Below, one piece after another: positions 52,377 to 61,948 of a DNA stretch of 64,000 nt (the stretch's first letter is position 1; the number at the start of each line of letters is the position of its first letter). Origin of the DNA: Nocardia yamanashiensis NBRC 100130 (GTDB taxonomy: Bacteria; Actinomycetota; Actinomycetes; Mycobacteriales; Mycobacteriaceae). The notes beneath the pieces are model-generated. The model saw nothing but the letters and a program-made list of their open reading frames with translations, was not told where the DNA came from and made no database searches. The position numbers were made by a program, and so were the translations under genes. Where the stretch lies: positions 1-64,000 of the forward strand of contig NZ_BDCD01000017.1 in assembly GCF_001613325.1 (NCBI RefSeq), written 5' to 3'.

Positions 52377-52552
52377 GGCAGCACCTCGGGCATGGGGGAC
52401 GGGGACCAGGGCGGTACGAGAGCCCATCGACCGCCTCATCCGATGTTGCCGCCGGGAAACCCGGTGGTCACCGGTTGTAATCCGTGTGATTCTTGCTGCG
52501 CCGGATCCCTGGACTGCCACAATGGATCCGCGACGAGGAGCCGAGGACGACC

Positions 52553-54796
52553 ATGACCAGTCCGCAACACCCGCTCACCGTCGGATCGCGGTTCGGCCCG
52601 TACCGGCTGGAGCGGCTGATCGGGCGCGGGGGCATGGGCGAGGTGTACGAGGCTTACGACACGGTGAAGGACCGGGTCGTGGCCATCAAGGTGCTGCCGG
52701 AGCGCCTGGCGCAGGATCCGGTGTACCGCAAGCGGTTCCAGCGGGAATCCCGGACCGCCGCACGGTTGCGGGAAGCGCATGTCATCCCCATTCACGATTA
52801 CGGGGAGATCGAGGGGCGGCTGTATATCGACATGCGGCTGGTGGACGGGGAGAGCCTGCGCGAGCTGCTGCATCACTCCGGGCCCGGATCGCCGGAACGG
52901 ACCGTGACGCTCATCGAGCAGGTGGCGGCGGCGCTGGACGCGGCGCACGCGGACGGACTGCTGCATCGCGATGTGAAACCGGACAATATCCTGCTGACCA
53001 AGGGCGGCTTCGCCTACCTGGTGGACTTCGGCATCGCCCAGTCCAGCACCGATGTCAGCCTGACCAGCACCGGCAATGCCGTCGGCTCCTTCCGCTACAT
53101 GGCCCCCGAACGGTTCACCGTCCGCGACCTCACCCCCGCCGCCGACGTGTACGCGCTGGCCTGTGTGCTCTTCGAATGCCTCACCGGCACCCGCCCGTTC
53201 TCCGGCGAGACCGACGCGCAGATCATGAAGGCGCACCTGTTCGATCCGGTCCCCCGCCCCAGCCTGGTGCGCTCCACCGTCCCGGCCTCCTTCGACCCGG
53301 TGATCGCGCGCGGTATGGCGAAGGTCCCTGAGCAGCGCTACCCGAGCGCCGGCGAACTGGCCGCCGCCGCCCGCGCCGCCCTCACCGGCGCCCCGCCCGG
53401 CCCCGGCACCTGGACCGGGCACGCCACCGACGGCTCCGGCGCGCGTCCGGTCGCCGCCGAATCCTCCCCGGCCGCAACCACTTCCGTACAACCGGACCCC
53501 GCCGCGGCCCCGCCGGAATCTCTGCTCGACGTCCCCACCGCGGCGAGCGCGGCCACGGTCCTCACCGGGCCGGTGGCGCCGGCCGCGCTCACCGCACCCA
53601 CCGCGCGGGTCCGGCAGACCCCCGCCGGAAACGGTCCGGCTGCCGGACCGCACGCTGGGCAACGGGAACCGGACTCGTCATCATCTGTTCCGGACGGTGC
53701 GGGATCATCCGCCGCGAACGGCACGGGCGGGTCCCCGGGGCCGGGGCGCGGGCGGCCGCGCCGGTTGACCGCGATGCTGGGGGTGATCGTATTGGTGTGC
53801 GCGGCAGTCGGTTTCGCGGGCTGGGGCTGGTCGCAGCAGACCAGAGCCGGGGTGGCGAGCGGCGACGGCACCGCTTTGCGCGGGGCCGATATCGACTTGC
53901 TGGCGCTCACCAGCGGCACCGGCTACAAGCGGTGGAACTGCTGGCACGAACAGTCCGACGCCGACACCATCGCCATCTTCAGCTGTACCGCGAACGCGGC
54001 CTCGTCCGCGCCGCGGGCCCGTTTCCTGCGCTACAGCTCGGTGGCGGCCATGCAGGAGTCGTACAAGATCGCGGTGCTGGCCGGGCTGCATCCCGCCGCC
54101 TGCCCTGGCGATCCGGCCGGCGTGGACGCACCCTCGTCGGTGGACGGCAAGGTGGTGGGGCGGCGCACGTGTTTCGACAATACGGCCGTCTCGCCGAACA
54201 ATCCGGAGCCCAGCCTGGTGTTCACCAATGAAACGGTGTCGGCCATGGCCGTCTACTTCTGGGACAAGGATCAGAAGGCGCTGCGCGACTATCGCGCCAA
54301 GAACGACCAGGGACAGTTCCGGACCCCGGAGGCCGCGCAGGATCCGGACGTGTTCACCGATGCGGACCGCTATGTGCTCGAGCACGCGGGCGACGACTAC
54401 AGCACGCGCAACTGCCGCCATTCCGACGTCCCCGCCGGTCCGGCCAATGCCGTCGTCACCTGCGGCACCGAACTCGGCCGCCCGGCCAAGACCTGGTTCG
54501 GCTTCCCCGACCGCGCCGCCGCCGACTCGCTCTACCAGGCCGACCTGGCCCAGTTCCCGGGCCACGCCTGCGGCGGGACGGGCCCGGATGACGTGTGGCG
54601 CAAGAAGTCCGGCCCCATCGGCCGCTTCTTCTGCTACACCGACACCACCTCCACCCTGCCCGCCACCTGCCTGATCGCGCTGCACGACGGGCTGCGGCTG
54701 CTGGCCCACATGTGCACCATGCCCGCCGATCACCCCGAGCACGGTCCGGCGACCGAGGACGAGCTACTCGCCTACTTCAAGAAGGCGTTCGGCTAG
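52553..54796 (+). CDS. Membrane Ser/Thr protein kinase, array copy 1
   Basis: This 747-residue PknB-like kinase has glycine loop GRGGMGEVY, invariant lysine near 46 (VVAIKV), catalytic HRDVKPDN near 138-145, DFG near 158-160 and the APE region YMAPERF. A Pro/Ala-rich juxtamembrane linker of about 125 residues follows, with a single membrane helix near 407-427. The external domain of about 310 residues carries ten or so cysteines (for example RTCF, GHACGG, RFFCY). It should phosphorylate cytoplasmic targets when the outer domain senses its signal. It heads a tandem array of four paralogues with 12-124 base gaps; the linker is longer than in the other two kinases. Confidence 0.9.
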   Translation: MTSPQHPLTVGSRFGPYRLERLIGRGGMGEVYEAYDTVKDRVVAIKVLPERLAQDPVYRKRFQRESRTAARLREAHVIPIHDYGEIEGRLYIDMRLVDGESLRELLHHSGPGSPERTVTLIEQVAAALDAAHADGLLHRDVKPDNILLTKGGFAYLVDFGIAQSSTDVSLTSTGNAVGSFRYMAPERFTVRDLTPAADVYALACVLFECLTGTRPFSGETDAQIMKAHLFDPVPRPSLVRSTVPASFDPVIARGMAKVPEQRYPSAGELAAAARAALTGAPPGPGTWTGHATDGSGARPVAAESSPAATTSVQPDPAAAPPESLLDVPTAASAATVLTGPVAPAALTAPTARVRQTPAGNGPAAGPHAGQREPDSSSSVPDGAGSSAANGTGGSPGPGRGRPRRLTAMLGVIVLVCAAVGFAGWGWSQQTRAGVASGDGTALRGADIDLLALTSGTGYKRWNCWHEQSDADTIAIFSCTANAASSAPRARFLRYSSVAAMQESYKIAVLAGLHPAACPGDPAGVDAPSSVDGKVVGRRTCFDNTAVSPNNPEPSLVFTNETVSAMAVYFWDKDQKALRDYRAKNDQGQFRTPEAAQDPDVFTDADRYVLEHAGDDYSTRNCRHSDVPAGPANAVVTCGTELGRPAKTWFGFPDRAAADSLYQADLAQFPGHACGGTGPDDVWRKKSGPIGRFFCYTDTTSTLPATCLIALHDGLRLLAHMCTMPADHPEHGPATEDELLAYFKKAFG

Positions 54797-54819
54797 CGGG
54801 GTTCGAGGGGGTGCACAGG

Positions 54820-55560
54820 ATGACCGGACGACGACGGATCGCGGTCCGGCTCGGCGCGGCCGGCCTGCTGCTCGCCTATGTGGAGCGGCCCGGGTTCAAG
54901 CGCCCGAACTGCGTGCTCGGCCGCCGCACCTGCTATTTCAACGAGAAGCTGGGTCCCGGTCCGCGCCCGGCGTTCGCGATCACCAATGTCGAGATCCCCG
55001 CCATGGCCATCTTCTATTGGAACGACATCCCCGAACAGCCGCTGCGGGATTGGGAAGCGCGACAGGACTATTGGCAGTACCGCCGCGCCGACGAGGCCCG
55101 CGATCCGGACGACTTCACCGCGGCCGACCGTGAGCTGTTCGTCAATCTGGGTAAGGACCGGCGGCCGGCCAATTGCCTGCGCGGGCGACTTCCGGTGGGG
55201 TTCGGTGCGAACGCGGCCATCTACTGCGCCACCGCCAACGGCTCGCCGAAGCCGGTGTTCCTGGGGTTCGGGGACCGCGATGCGGCGACCAAGCTGTATC
55301 AGAAGAACCTCGCCGATTTCATCGGTCACCCGTGCGGCGGCGGGGCCGACCGCGCCGACGGGATCTGGCCGGAGCAGGGCCATCAGGGCGGGCGTTATTT
55401 CTGCTATCAGGACCCGGTGACGGCGCGGCCGTGCCTGATCAGCCTGCCCGACGAGTACCGGACGATGGGCATCTTCTGCGCCCTGCAAGCGGCGGACCCG
55501 CATCTGGGTCCCGAATCGGAGCGGGAACTGGACGACTGGTTCCAGCGAAGCCTCGGATAA
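54820..55560 (+). CDS. Kinase-less paralogue of the kinase sensor domain
   Basis: This 246-residue protein matches the external domain of the neighbouring kinases but has no kinase domain. After a short N-terminus (MTGRRRIAVRLGAAGLLLAY) it enters the sensor domain at the equivalent of VVGRRTCF (here VLGRRTCYFNEKLG) and continues to the end (GHPCGGGADRAD, GRYFCYQDP, LDDWFQRSLG). The first 70 or so residues of the sensor domain are missing. The N-terminal hydrophobic stretch is short, so export or membrane anchoring is uncertain. It may be a decoy/co-receptor for the sensors or a remnant of a fourth kinase. It lies 23 bases after copy 1 and 12 bases before copy 2. Confidence 0.75.
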   Translation: MTGRRRIAVRLGAAGLLLAYVERPGFKRPNCVLGRRTCYFNEKLGPGPRPAFAITNVEIPAMAIFYWNDIPEQPLRDWEARQDYWQYRRADEARDPDDFTAADRELFVNLGKDRRPANCLRGRLPVGFGANAAIYCATANGSPKPVFLGFGDRDAATKLYQKNLADFIGHPCGGGADRADGIWPEQGHQGGRYFCYQDPVTARPCLISLPDEYRTMGIFCALQAADPHLGPESERELDDWFQRSLG

Positions 55561-55572
55561 AGGCAGCACGAC

Positions 55573-57522
55573 ATGAACGAGCAGCGCCGAACCCTCACGG
55601 TCGGTTCGCAATTCGGCCCGTACCGGCTCGATCGACTGATCGGGCGCGGCGGGATGGGCGAGGTCTATCAGGCCTACGACACCGTCAAGGACCGCGTCGT
55701 GGCGATCAAAGTCCTGCCCGAGCGCCTGGCGCAGGATCCGTTGTACCGGCAGCGTTTTCAACGCGAGTCGCATGCGGCCGCGCGGCTGCGGCAGGTGCAC
55801 GTCATCCCCATTCACGACTACGGGGAGATCGACGGCCGCCTCTACATCGACATGCGATTGGTCGAGGGCGACAATCTGCGCGATCAGCTGGAGCGCGTCG
55901 GGCCGCTGACCCCCGAACGCGCGGTCGCGCTGATCGAGCAACTGGCCGCCGCCCTGGACGCCGCGCACGCCGACGGTCTCATGCACCGGGATGTGAAGCC
56001 GGACAACATCCTGCTGACCCGGGACGGGTTCACCTACCTGGTCGATTTCGGCATCGCCCAATCGGCCACCGATACCTCCCTCACCACCGACGGGGCCGCC
56101 GTCGGCTCGTTCCGCTATATGGCCCCCGAACGGTTCAGCTCCCACGACTACACCCCGGCCGCCGATGTCTATGCCCTGGCCTGCGTGCTGTTCGAATGCC
56201 TCACCGGCAGCCGGCCATATCCGGGCGACACCAACGTGCATCTGATGCGGGCCCACCTGTTCGACCCCATCCCGCACGCCAGCGGCGTCCGCCCCGGCGT
56301 CCCACCGGCTTTCGACGCGGTGCTCGAACGCGGCCTCGCGAAGGAACCGCGTGACCGTTACGCGAGCGCCGGGGACTTGGCGGCGGCGGCCCGCGCGGCG
56401 CTGAGCGGCAGGACCGAACCCGTTGCAAACAAACCGGTTCCGGCCTCGAAGCCACGGTTCGCCCGCCGCGCCCGGCGCGCCGCCACGCTGCTGACGGTGC
56501 TACTGCTGGTGATCGCCTCCGCCGGATTCGCGGGCTGGGCGAAATGGCAGCAGTCGGCGCCGGGCACACCGCTGGCCGACGACTCGGCACTCAGCGTCGC
56601 CGATCTCGAACTGCTGCCCATGGTTTCCCAGTACTCGTATCGGCGCTCGCGGTGCTACCACAACCAACCGGCCGCGACGGTCGTGTCGATGTTCTGGTGT
56701 TCCGCCCACGCCGCGACCAATGCGCCGCTCGGCCAGTTCTGGCGCTTCCGCAGCATCGAGGCGCTGCAGAGTGTCTACGCGACCTCGGTGCTGGGCACGA
56801 TGCAGGCCACCGCCTGCCCGGATCAGCCCGCGGGCAAGGACGGCCCACTCACGGTGAAAGGCAAGGTCGTCGGACGCCAAGCCTGCTTCGTCGACCGCAG
56901 CCTGCATCCGGATGCCCCGCAACCGGCGCTGGCGGTCACCGACGAGTCACTGCTCACCATGGCCGTCTACACCTACGCCAAACCCGCGAACACGGCACTG
57001 CGCGACTACGTGGCCAAGTACAACTACGCGCAGTTCGTGGCCGCTGACGAACGCCACGATCCGGACAGTTTCGAACCGGCCGACATCGACCTGCTCGCCC
57101 GCACCGGCAAGTACACGCGCTCGGCCTGCGCACACACCGAAGCCGTGGTGAGTCCGCTGGTCAACGCGCTCGTCGCCTGCGGAGCACCCGCCGGCGGACC
57201 GTCCTTGGTGGCTGTCTTCGGCGTCGAATCCGCCCGTGCGGCCGGCCTTTTCTACGACAGCAATCTGAGCCAGCTGCCCGGCCACGCCTGTGACGGCAGT
57301 TCCGCGAAGGACACCGAATGGCGTAAGTCGGGGACCGCCCTGGGCCGCTTCTTCTGCGCGAACAACAACGCCTTCGAGAACGGCGCGCGCCCGTGCCTGC
57401 AAGCGATGCATACCGACCAGCGCCTGGTCTACGTCATCTGCGCGCACCAGCACGACTACCCCGAAGCAGGTCCCAAGACCGACGCCGAGCTATTGGCCTG
57501 GTTCCGGACCAACTTCCAATAA
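55573..57522 (+). CDS. Membrane Ser/Thr protein kinase, array copy 2
   Basis: This 649-residue kinase has the same architecture as copy 1: kinase domain 1-275 with AIKV lysine, HRDVKPDN and DFGIAQS, only a short linker (residues about 280-300), a membrane helix near 303-323 and an external cysteine-bearing domain. The kinase domains of the three copies are very similar, while the external domains differ more, which fits shared signalling output with divergent input. ATG is 12 bases after the kinase-less gene, so they are cotranscribed. Confidence 0.9.
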   Translation: MNEQRRTLTVGSQFGPYRLDRLIGRGGMGEVYQAYDTVKDRVVAIKVLPERLAQDPLYRQRFQRESHAAARLRQVHVIPIHDYGEIDGRLYIDMRLVEGDNLRDQLERVGPLTPERAVALIEQLAAALDAAHADGLMHRDVKPDNILLTRDGFTYLVDFGIAQSATDTSLTTDGAAVGSFRYMAPERFSSHDYTPAADVYALACVLFECLTGSRPYPGDTNVHLMRAHLFDPIPHASGVRPGVPPAFDAVLERGLAKEPRDRYASAGDLAAAARAALSGRTEPVANKPVPASKPRFARRARRAATLLTVLLLVIASAGFAGWAKWQQSAPGTPLADDSALSVADLELLPMVSQYSYRRSRCYHNQPAATVVSMFWCSAHAATNAPLGQFWRFRSIEALQSVYATSVLGTMQATACPDQPAGKDGPLTVKGKVVGRQACFVDRSLHPDAPQPALAVTDESLLTMAVYTYAKPANTALRDYVAKYNYAQFVAADERHDPDSFEPADIDLLARTGKYTRSACAHTEAVVSPLVNALVACGAPAGGPSLVAVFGVESARAAGLFYDSNLSQLPGHACDGSSAKDTEWRKSGTALGRFFCANNNAFENGARPCLQAMHTDQRLVYVICAHQHDYPEAGPKTDAELLAWFRTNFQ

Positions 57523-57646
57523 TCCTGTCTCGTTTACACCCCGAGCGCGCCGCTCGATATCTCCGACGATGGGGCCGACGGCAGCGAGGCGGACTGTGCG
57601 CGTGGTTCCAAAACCTTCACGCGGCCAGGTGGAAAGCAGGGATTCC

Positions 57647-59641
57647 GTGACCAGTCAGCCTCGATCCATCACCGTCGGCGCCCGATTCGGCCCGTATCGC
57701 CTGGACCGGTTGATCGGCCGCGGCGGCATGGGTGAGGTGTACCGCGCCTACGACACCGTCAAGGATCGCGTGGTCGCGCTCAAGGTGCTGCCCGAACGCC
57801 TGGCCCACGATCCGGTGTACCGGCAGCGCTTCCAGCGGGAATCGCATGCGGCGGCGCGACTTCGGGAAGCGCACGTGATCCCCATCCACGACTACGGGGA
57901 GATCGACGGCCACCTGTACATCGATATGCGGCTGGTCGAGGGCGAGGACTTGCGCGCGCTCCTCGAACGCGCCGGGCCCGCCGCCCCGGATCGCGCGGTC
58001 GGTCTGGTCGAGCAGCTGGCATCCGCCCTGGACGCCGCGCACGCCGAGGGCCTGTTGCACCGGGATGTGAAGCCGGACAATATCCTCATCGCCCGCGACG
58101 GTTTCGCCTACCTGGTGGATTTCGGTCTCGCGCAGTCGAGTACGGACGATCAGCTGACCAGCGACGGCACCGCGGTCGGATCCTTCCGCTATATGGCGCC
58201 CGAACGATTCAGCGCCCGCGACTTCAGCCCCGCCGCCGATGTGTACGCGCTGACCTGCGTGCTGTTCCAATGCCTCACCGGCGCACCGCCGTTCCACGGC
58301 GACAGCAATGTGCAGCTGATGCGCGCCCACCTGTTCGATCCGGTGCCGCGGCCCAGCGGTCTGCGCCCCGGCGTGCCCGAGGCGTTCGATGCCGTCGTCG
58401 CGCGCGGCCTGGCCAAGAATCCGCACGATCGGTATCAGAGCGCGGGAGAACTGGCGGCGGCCGCGCGAGCCGCGCTGGGCGGGCAATCGAATCCGGGTGT
58501 GCGGAACCACCATTCGGGTTCGTGGCCGACCGGCGCGACCGAACGGCTGGAACCGCCCGCGACCGCGCCGCCGGCTCCCCCGCGCCGGAGTCGCCGCCGG
58601 CTCGCCGCACTGCTCGGCGTGATCGTCCTGCTCGCGGCCTCGACCGGATTCGCGGGCTGGGCGTTCTGGCAGGGCACCGGATCCGGTAACGCGGTGGCCG
58701 ATGCGACCGCGCTGCGCGGCGCGGATATCGAACTGCTGTCGATGATCAACAACATCGGTTACAAGCGCGCCAATTGCGCTCACCTCGACCCCGATTCGAC
58801 CACCGTGGCGGGCTTCTCCTGTGCGCCGAACGGCGCGGTGGACACCCCGCTCGCCCAGTTCATCCGATTCAAATCCGCTACCGCGCTGCACAACTACTAC
58901 GACCAGACGGTCGATTCCCTCAAGGGCACGAACTGCCCGGGCGAGGCGGCGGGCAAGGACGGGCCGTCACTGATCGGCGGCAAGGAGGTCGGCCGGCAGA
59001 GCTGCTATTCCGACACCACGGTGTATCCCGATGCGCCGCAACCCAGTCTGATCATCACCAATGAGGAGAAGCTGGTCATGGCGATGTACTTCTGGGCCGG
59101 GCCCGGCAATATCGCCGACCGTGACTTCTGGGCGAAGTACGGCATCGCGCAGATCGGCGGCAACAGCGCGGATCCGGACGCTTTCACCGCCACCGAGCGG
59201 GACATGATCACGCGATCCGGCGGCGGTTTCACCACCAGCGTCTGCCGCCACTTCGAACCCGGCATCGGATTCCAGGGCTCGGCGGTGCGGTGCAGCGGTC
59301 CGCGGGGCACGCCGACCGCATCGCTGTTCGGCTATTCGGACGCCGCCACGGCCACCAGCAACTATCAGGCCGATCTGAGCCGATCGGCCGGACGCGCCTG
59401 CAGCGGCAGCAGCTCCGACAGCGAGTGGAAGAAGGGCAGCAGCACCGTCGGCCGGTACTTCTGCTTCACCTACACCGACAACAGCAATGCCAAGGCGCCC
59501 GTCTCGATCTCCTGTCTGATGGCTGTGCGGACCGAGGCGCGGATGGAGATCCAGGTGTGCGGTTCCAGCGCCGACGATCCCACCAAGGCCCCGGTCGGCG
59601 ACGCGCAGCTGCTGGCCTGGTTCCACAACAGGTTCGGATAG
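57647..59641 (+). CDS. Membrane Ser/Thr protein kinase, array copy 3
   Basis: This 664-residue kinase starts at GTG (VTSQPRSITVGARFGPYRLD), the point matching the N-termini of the other copies. It has kinase motifs VVALKV, HRDVKPDN and DFGLAQS. The linker is short and rich in Pro/Arg, the membrane helix is near 325-345, and the external domain ends DAQLLAWFHNRFG. Longer open frames upstream are readings through the 124-base gap and into copy 2 in another frame. A strong hairpin follows the stop. Confidence 0.9.
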   Translation: MTSQPRSITVGARFGPYRLDRLIGRGGMGEVYRAYDTVKDRVVALKVLPERLAHDPVYRQRFQRESHAAARLREAHVIPIHDYGEIDGHLYIDMRLVEGEDLRALLERAGPAAPDRAVGLVEQLASALDAAHAEGLLHRDVKPDNILIARDGFAYLVDFGLAQSSTDDQLTSDGTAVGSFRYMAPERFSARDFSPAADVYALTCVLFQCLTGAPPFHGDSNVQLMRAHLFDPVPRPSGLRPGVPEAFDAVVARGLAKNPHDRYQSAGELAAAARAALGGQSNPGVRNHHSGSWPTGATERLEPPATAPPAPPRRSRRRLAALLGVIVLLAASTGFAGWAFWQGTGSGNAVADATALRGADIELLSMINNIGYKRANCAHLDPDSTTVAGFSCAPNGAVDTPLAQFIRFKSATALHNYYDQTVDSLKGTNCPGEAAGKDGPSLIGGKEVGRQSCYSDTTVYPDAPQPSLIITNEEKLVMAMYFWAGPGNIADRDFWAKYGIAQIGGNSADPDAFTATERDMITRSGGGFTTSVCRHFEPGIGFQGSAVRCSGPRGTPTASLFGYSDAATATSNYQADLSRSAGRACSGSSSDSEWKKGSSTVGRYFCFTYTDNSNAKAPVSISCLMAVRTEARMEIQVCGSSADDPTKAPVGDAQLLAWFHNRFG

Positions 59642-59649
59642 CGATAAGT

Positions 59650-59686
59650 GGAGCCGGGTTCCCTCCGCAGCTGGGAACCCGGCTCC
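59650..59686. terminator. Bidirectional hairpin terminator
   Basis: A perfect 14-bp inverted repeat, GGAGCCGGGTTCCC at 59,650-59,663 and its complement at 59,673-59,686, has a nine-base loop. It lies nine bases after the stop of kinase copy 3 and about 65 bases beyond the end of the convergent aminotransferase gene. No T-run follows, as is common for high-GC terminators. Its position between convergent genes supports termination from both sides. Confidence 0.8.
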
Positions 59687-59750
59687 GGTCGGCCACCGGT
59701 GTGGGCGGCGGCCGACGTCTATGGGCGCGAACGCCGAGTCTGTTTGTGAC

Positions 59751-61013
59751 TCAGTAGTTTTCGCGCACGGTCTCCACGGCCTGGGTGAGTACGCCCAGGC
59801 CGTGCGTGATCTCGTCCTCGCGGATGGTCAGCGGCGGCATCAGTTTCACGACTTCGTCCCGGGTGCCGGCGGTTTCGACCAGCAGCCCGTTGTCGAAGGC
59901 CACCCGGCAGACCTTGGCGGCCTGCGAGGCGTCGGCGAAGACCAAGCCGTTCACCAGGCCGCGGCCGCGCACACTGAGACCGTCGAAGGTTTCGGTGAGG
60001 GCGGTCAGATGGGCGCGGATGCGTTCGCCCTTGACCAGGGTGGCGGCTTCCAGTTCGCCGTCGGACCAGTAGTGCCGCAGCGCCGCTTCGGCGGTCACGA
60101 AGGCGGCGTTGTTGCCGCGGAAGGTGCCGTTGTGCTCGCCCGGGGCCCACTGGTCCAGTTCCGGGCGCATGAGCACCAGGGCCATCGGAAGACCGTAGCC
60201 GCCGATGGATTTGGACAGCACCACGATATCGGGGGTGATGCCGGCGACCTCGAAGGAGAAGAACGGGCCGGTGCGCCCGCAACCCATCTGGACGTCGTCG
60301 ACGATGAGCAGGATGCCACGGGTGGAGCACATTTCGGCGAGCTGCCGCAGCCATTCCGCCCGCGCCACATTGACCCCGCCCTCACCCTGCACGGTCTCCA
60401 CGATGACCGCGGCGGGCTTGTCCACACCGGAGGACGAATCGTCCAGGGCCGCGCGCATCCAGGACAGATCGTCGCCCGCGGCGTGATAGCCGTCGTAGGG
60501 CATCGGGGTGGCGTGCACCAGCGGCACGCCCGCGCCGGCGCGCTTGGCGGCATTGCCGGTGACCGACAGCGCGCCGAGGCTCATACCGTGGAAGGCATTG
60601 GTGAAGTTCAGGATGGTGGTGCGCCCGGTCACCTTGCGCGCCAGTTTGAGTGCCGCCTCCACGGCATTGGCTCCGGTCGGTCCCGGGAACTGCACCTTGT
60701 AGTCGAACCCGCGCGGCGCCAGCAGCACCTCGCGGATGGTTTCCAGCAGTCGCGCTTTGGCGACGGTGGACATGTCGAGCCCGTGCGTGATGCCGTCGCT
60801 CGCGATGTAGTCGATGAGCGCGCGCTTGAGCACCGGATTGTTGTGGCCGTAGTTGAGCGCCCCCGCGCCCGCGAAGAAGTCGAGGTAGTCCTTGCCGTGC
60901 TCGTTGGTGAGCCACGCGCCGCGGGCGGTGTCGAAGATGGTGGGCCAGGAACGGCAGTAGCCACGCACATTGGATTCGAGCGTCTCGAAAACGGTCGTCT
61001 CTGCGATGGTCAT
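59751..61013 (-). CDS. ectB: Diaminobutyrate-2-oxoglutarate aminotransferase, EctB type
   Basis: This 420-residue class III PLP aminotransferase has the EctB features: start TVFETLESNVRGYCRSWPTI, LDFFAGAGALNYGHNNP, the IVDDVQMGCGRTG cofactor-binding region and the PLP lysine in VVLSKSIGGYGLP. EctB makes L-2,4-diaminobutyrate from aspartate semialdehyde, the first committed step to ectoine. Here it stands alone: ectA and ectC are not on either side, and the genes upstream are a divergent ABC exporter. It may serve ectoine synthesis with genes elsewhere or supply diaminobutyrate for another product. Confidence 0.85.
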   Translation of the reverse strand: MTIAETTVFETLESNVRGYCRSWPTIFDTARGAWLTNEHGKDYLDFFAGAGALNYGHNNPVLKRALIDYIASDGITHGLDMSTVAKARLLETIREVLLAPRGFDYKVQFPGPTGANAVEAALKLARKVTGRTTILNFTNAFHGMSLGALSVTGNAAKRAGAGVPLVHATPMPYDGYHAAGDDLSWMRAALDDSSSGVDKPAAVIVETVQGEGGVNVARAEWLRQLAEMCSTRGILLIVDDVQMGCGRTGPFFSFEVAGITPDIVVLSKSIGGYGLPMALVLMRPELDQWAPGEHNGTFRGNNAAFVTAEAALRHYWSDGELEAATLVKGERIRAHLTALTETFDGLSVRGRGLVNGLVFADASQAAKVCRVAFDNGLLVETAGTRDEVVKLMPPLTIREDEITHGLGVLTQAVETVRENY

Positions 61014-61144
61014 CGGTGGTCCTAGCGGTCAGCAAGTGAAACGCTGACGTTTCTATCACTGGCAGACCGGAGCGCGGACCGTTTTCGGCGAATCCGAGCT
61101 TACCGATTGCCGCGAACGAGCCGCACCCGTAATGTCAATCTCTT

Positions 61145-61948
61145 GTGCGCAGTGCGGTGGGGGTCTACTGGCAGCTGGTCAAGGCGGGCTTCCGCCGGCA
61201 ATCGACATATCGGCTGGCCATGTTCGCCGGGCTGGTCACCAACCTGGTCTTCGGCTGCGTGCGCGCCGCCGTGCTGACCGCGGCGGTACACACCGGCAAC
61301 GGCTTCGGCGGCTACGACAGCGGCACCATCGGGGCCTACATCTGGCTCTCACAGGGACTGCTCGGCGCCATCGCCTTCTGGGTGGTGCCCGATATCGTGG
61401 AACGCATCCGCACCGGCGACGTCGCCATCGACTTCCTGCGGCCCATCGACATCCAGATGGCCGGGCTCGCGGACTATCTCGGCCGCGCGGGGGCCACCCT
61501 CATCCCGCGCGCACTGCCCAGCGTCGCGCTCGGCGCGCTCACCTTCGGCCTCGCCTTCCCCGCCACGCCCGGCCCCTATCTGCTGGGCGCGATCAGCATG
61601 GCGCTGGCCATGGCGCTGTCCTACCTGTCCATGTTCACCGTCTGCCTGGGCGGTTTCTGGCTGGTCGAGACGCGCGGCCTGCGCGCGCTGCACATGATCC
61701 TCGGCACCTTCCTGGCCGGGCTGTTCGCGCCGGTGCACCTGTTCCCGGACTGGTTGCGCACGCTGGCCAACGCCACTCCGTTCCCGTCCATGCTGCAATG
61801 GCCCATCGATGTGCTGTCCGGTCGCACGACCGGTCTTGCGGCCGTGGAACTGCTTGCCGTGCAGTGCTGCTGGATGGTCGTGCTGGTCGCCGCCGGTCAA
61901 TTGCTGCTGCGCGCCGGCCGCCGCAAACTGGAGGTGCAGGGTGGCTGA
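61145..61948 (+). CDS. ABC-2 type exporter permease, first subunit
   Basis: This 267-residue permease has six hydrophobic segments (for example YRLAMFAGLVTNLVFG, AYIWLSQGLLGAIAFWV) and the cytoplasmic stretch VERIRTGDVAIDFLRPIDI, which is typical of paired ABC-2 permeases of the COG4587 type. It starts at GTG and ends inside the start of the second permease gene (eight-base overlap). The three-gene operon encodes a heteromeric exporter of unknown substrate. Confidence 0.85.
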   Translation: MRSAVGVYWQLVKAGFRRQSTYRLAMFAGLVTNLVFGCVRAAVLTAAVHTGNGFGGYDSGTIGAYIWLSQGLLGAIAFWVVPDIVERIRTGDVAIDFLRPIDIQMAGLADYLGRAGATLIPRALPSVALGALTFGLAFPATPGPYLLGAISMALAMALSYLSMFTVCLGGFWLVETRGLRALHMILGTFLAGLFAPVHLFPDWLRTLANATPFPSMLQWPIDVLSGRTTGLAAVELLAVQCCWMVVLVAAGQLLLRAGRRKLEVQGG

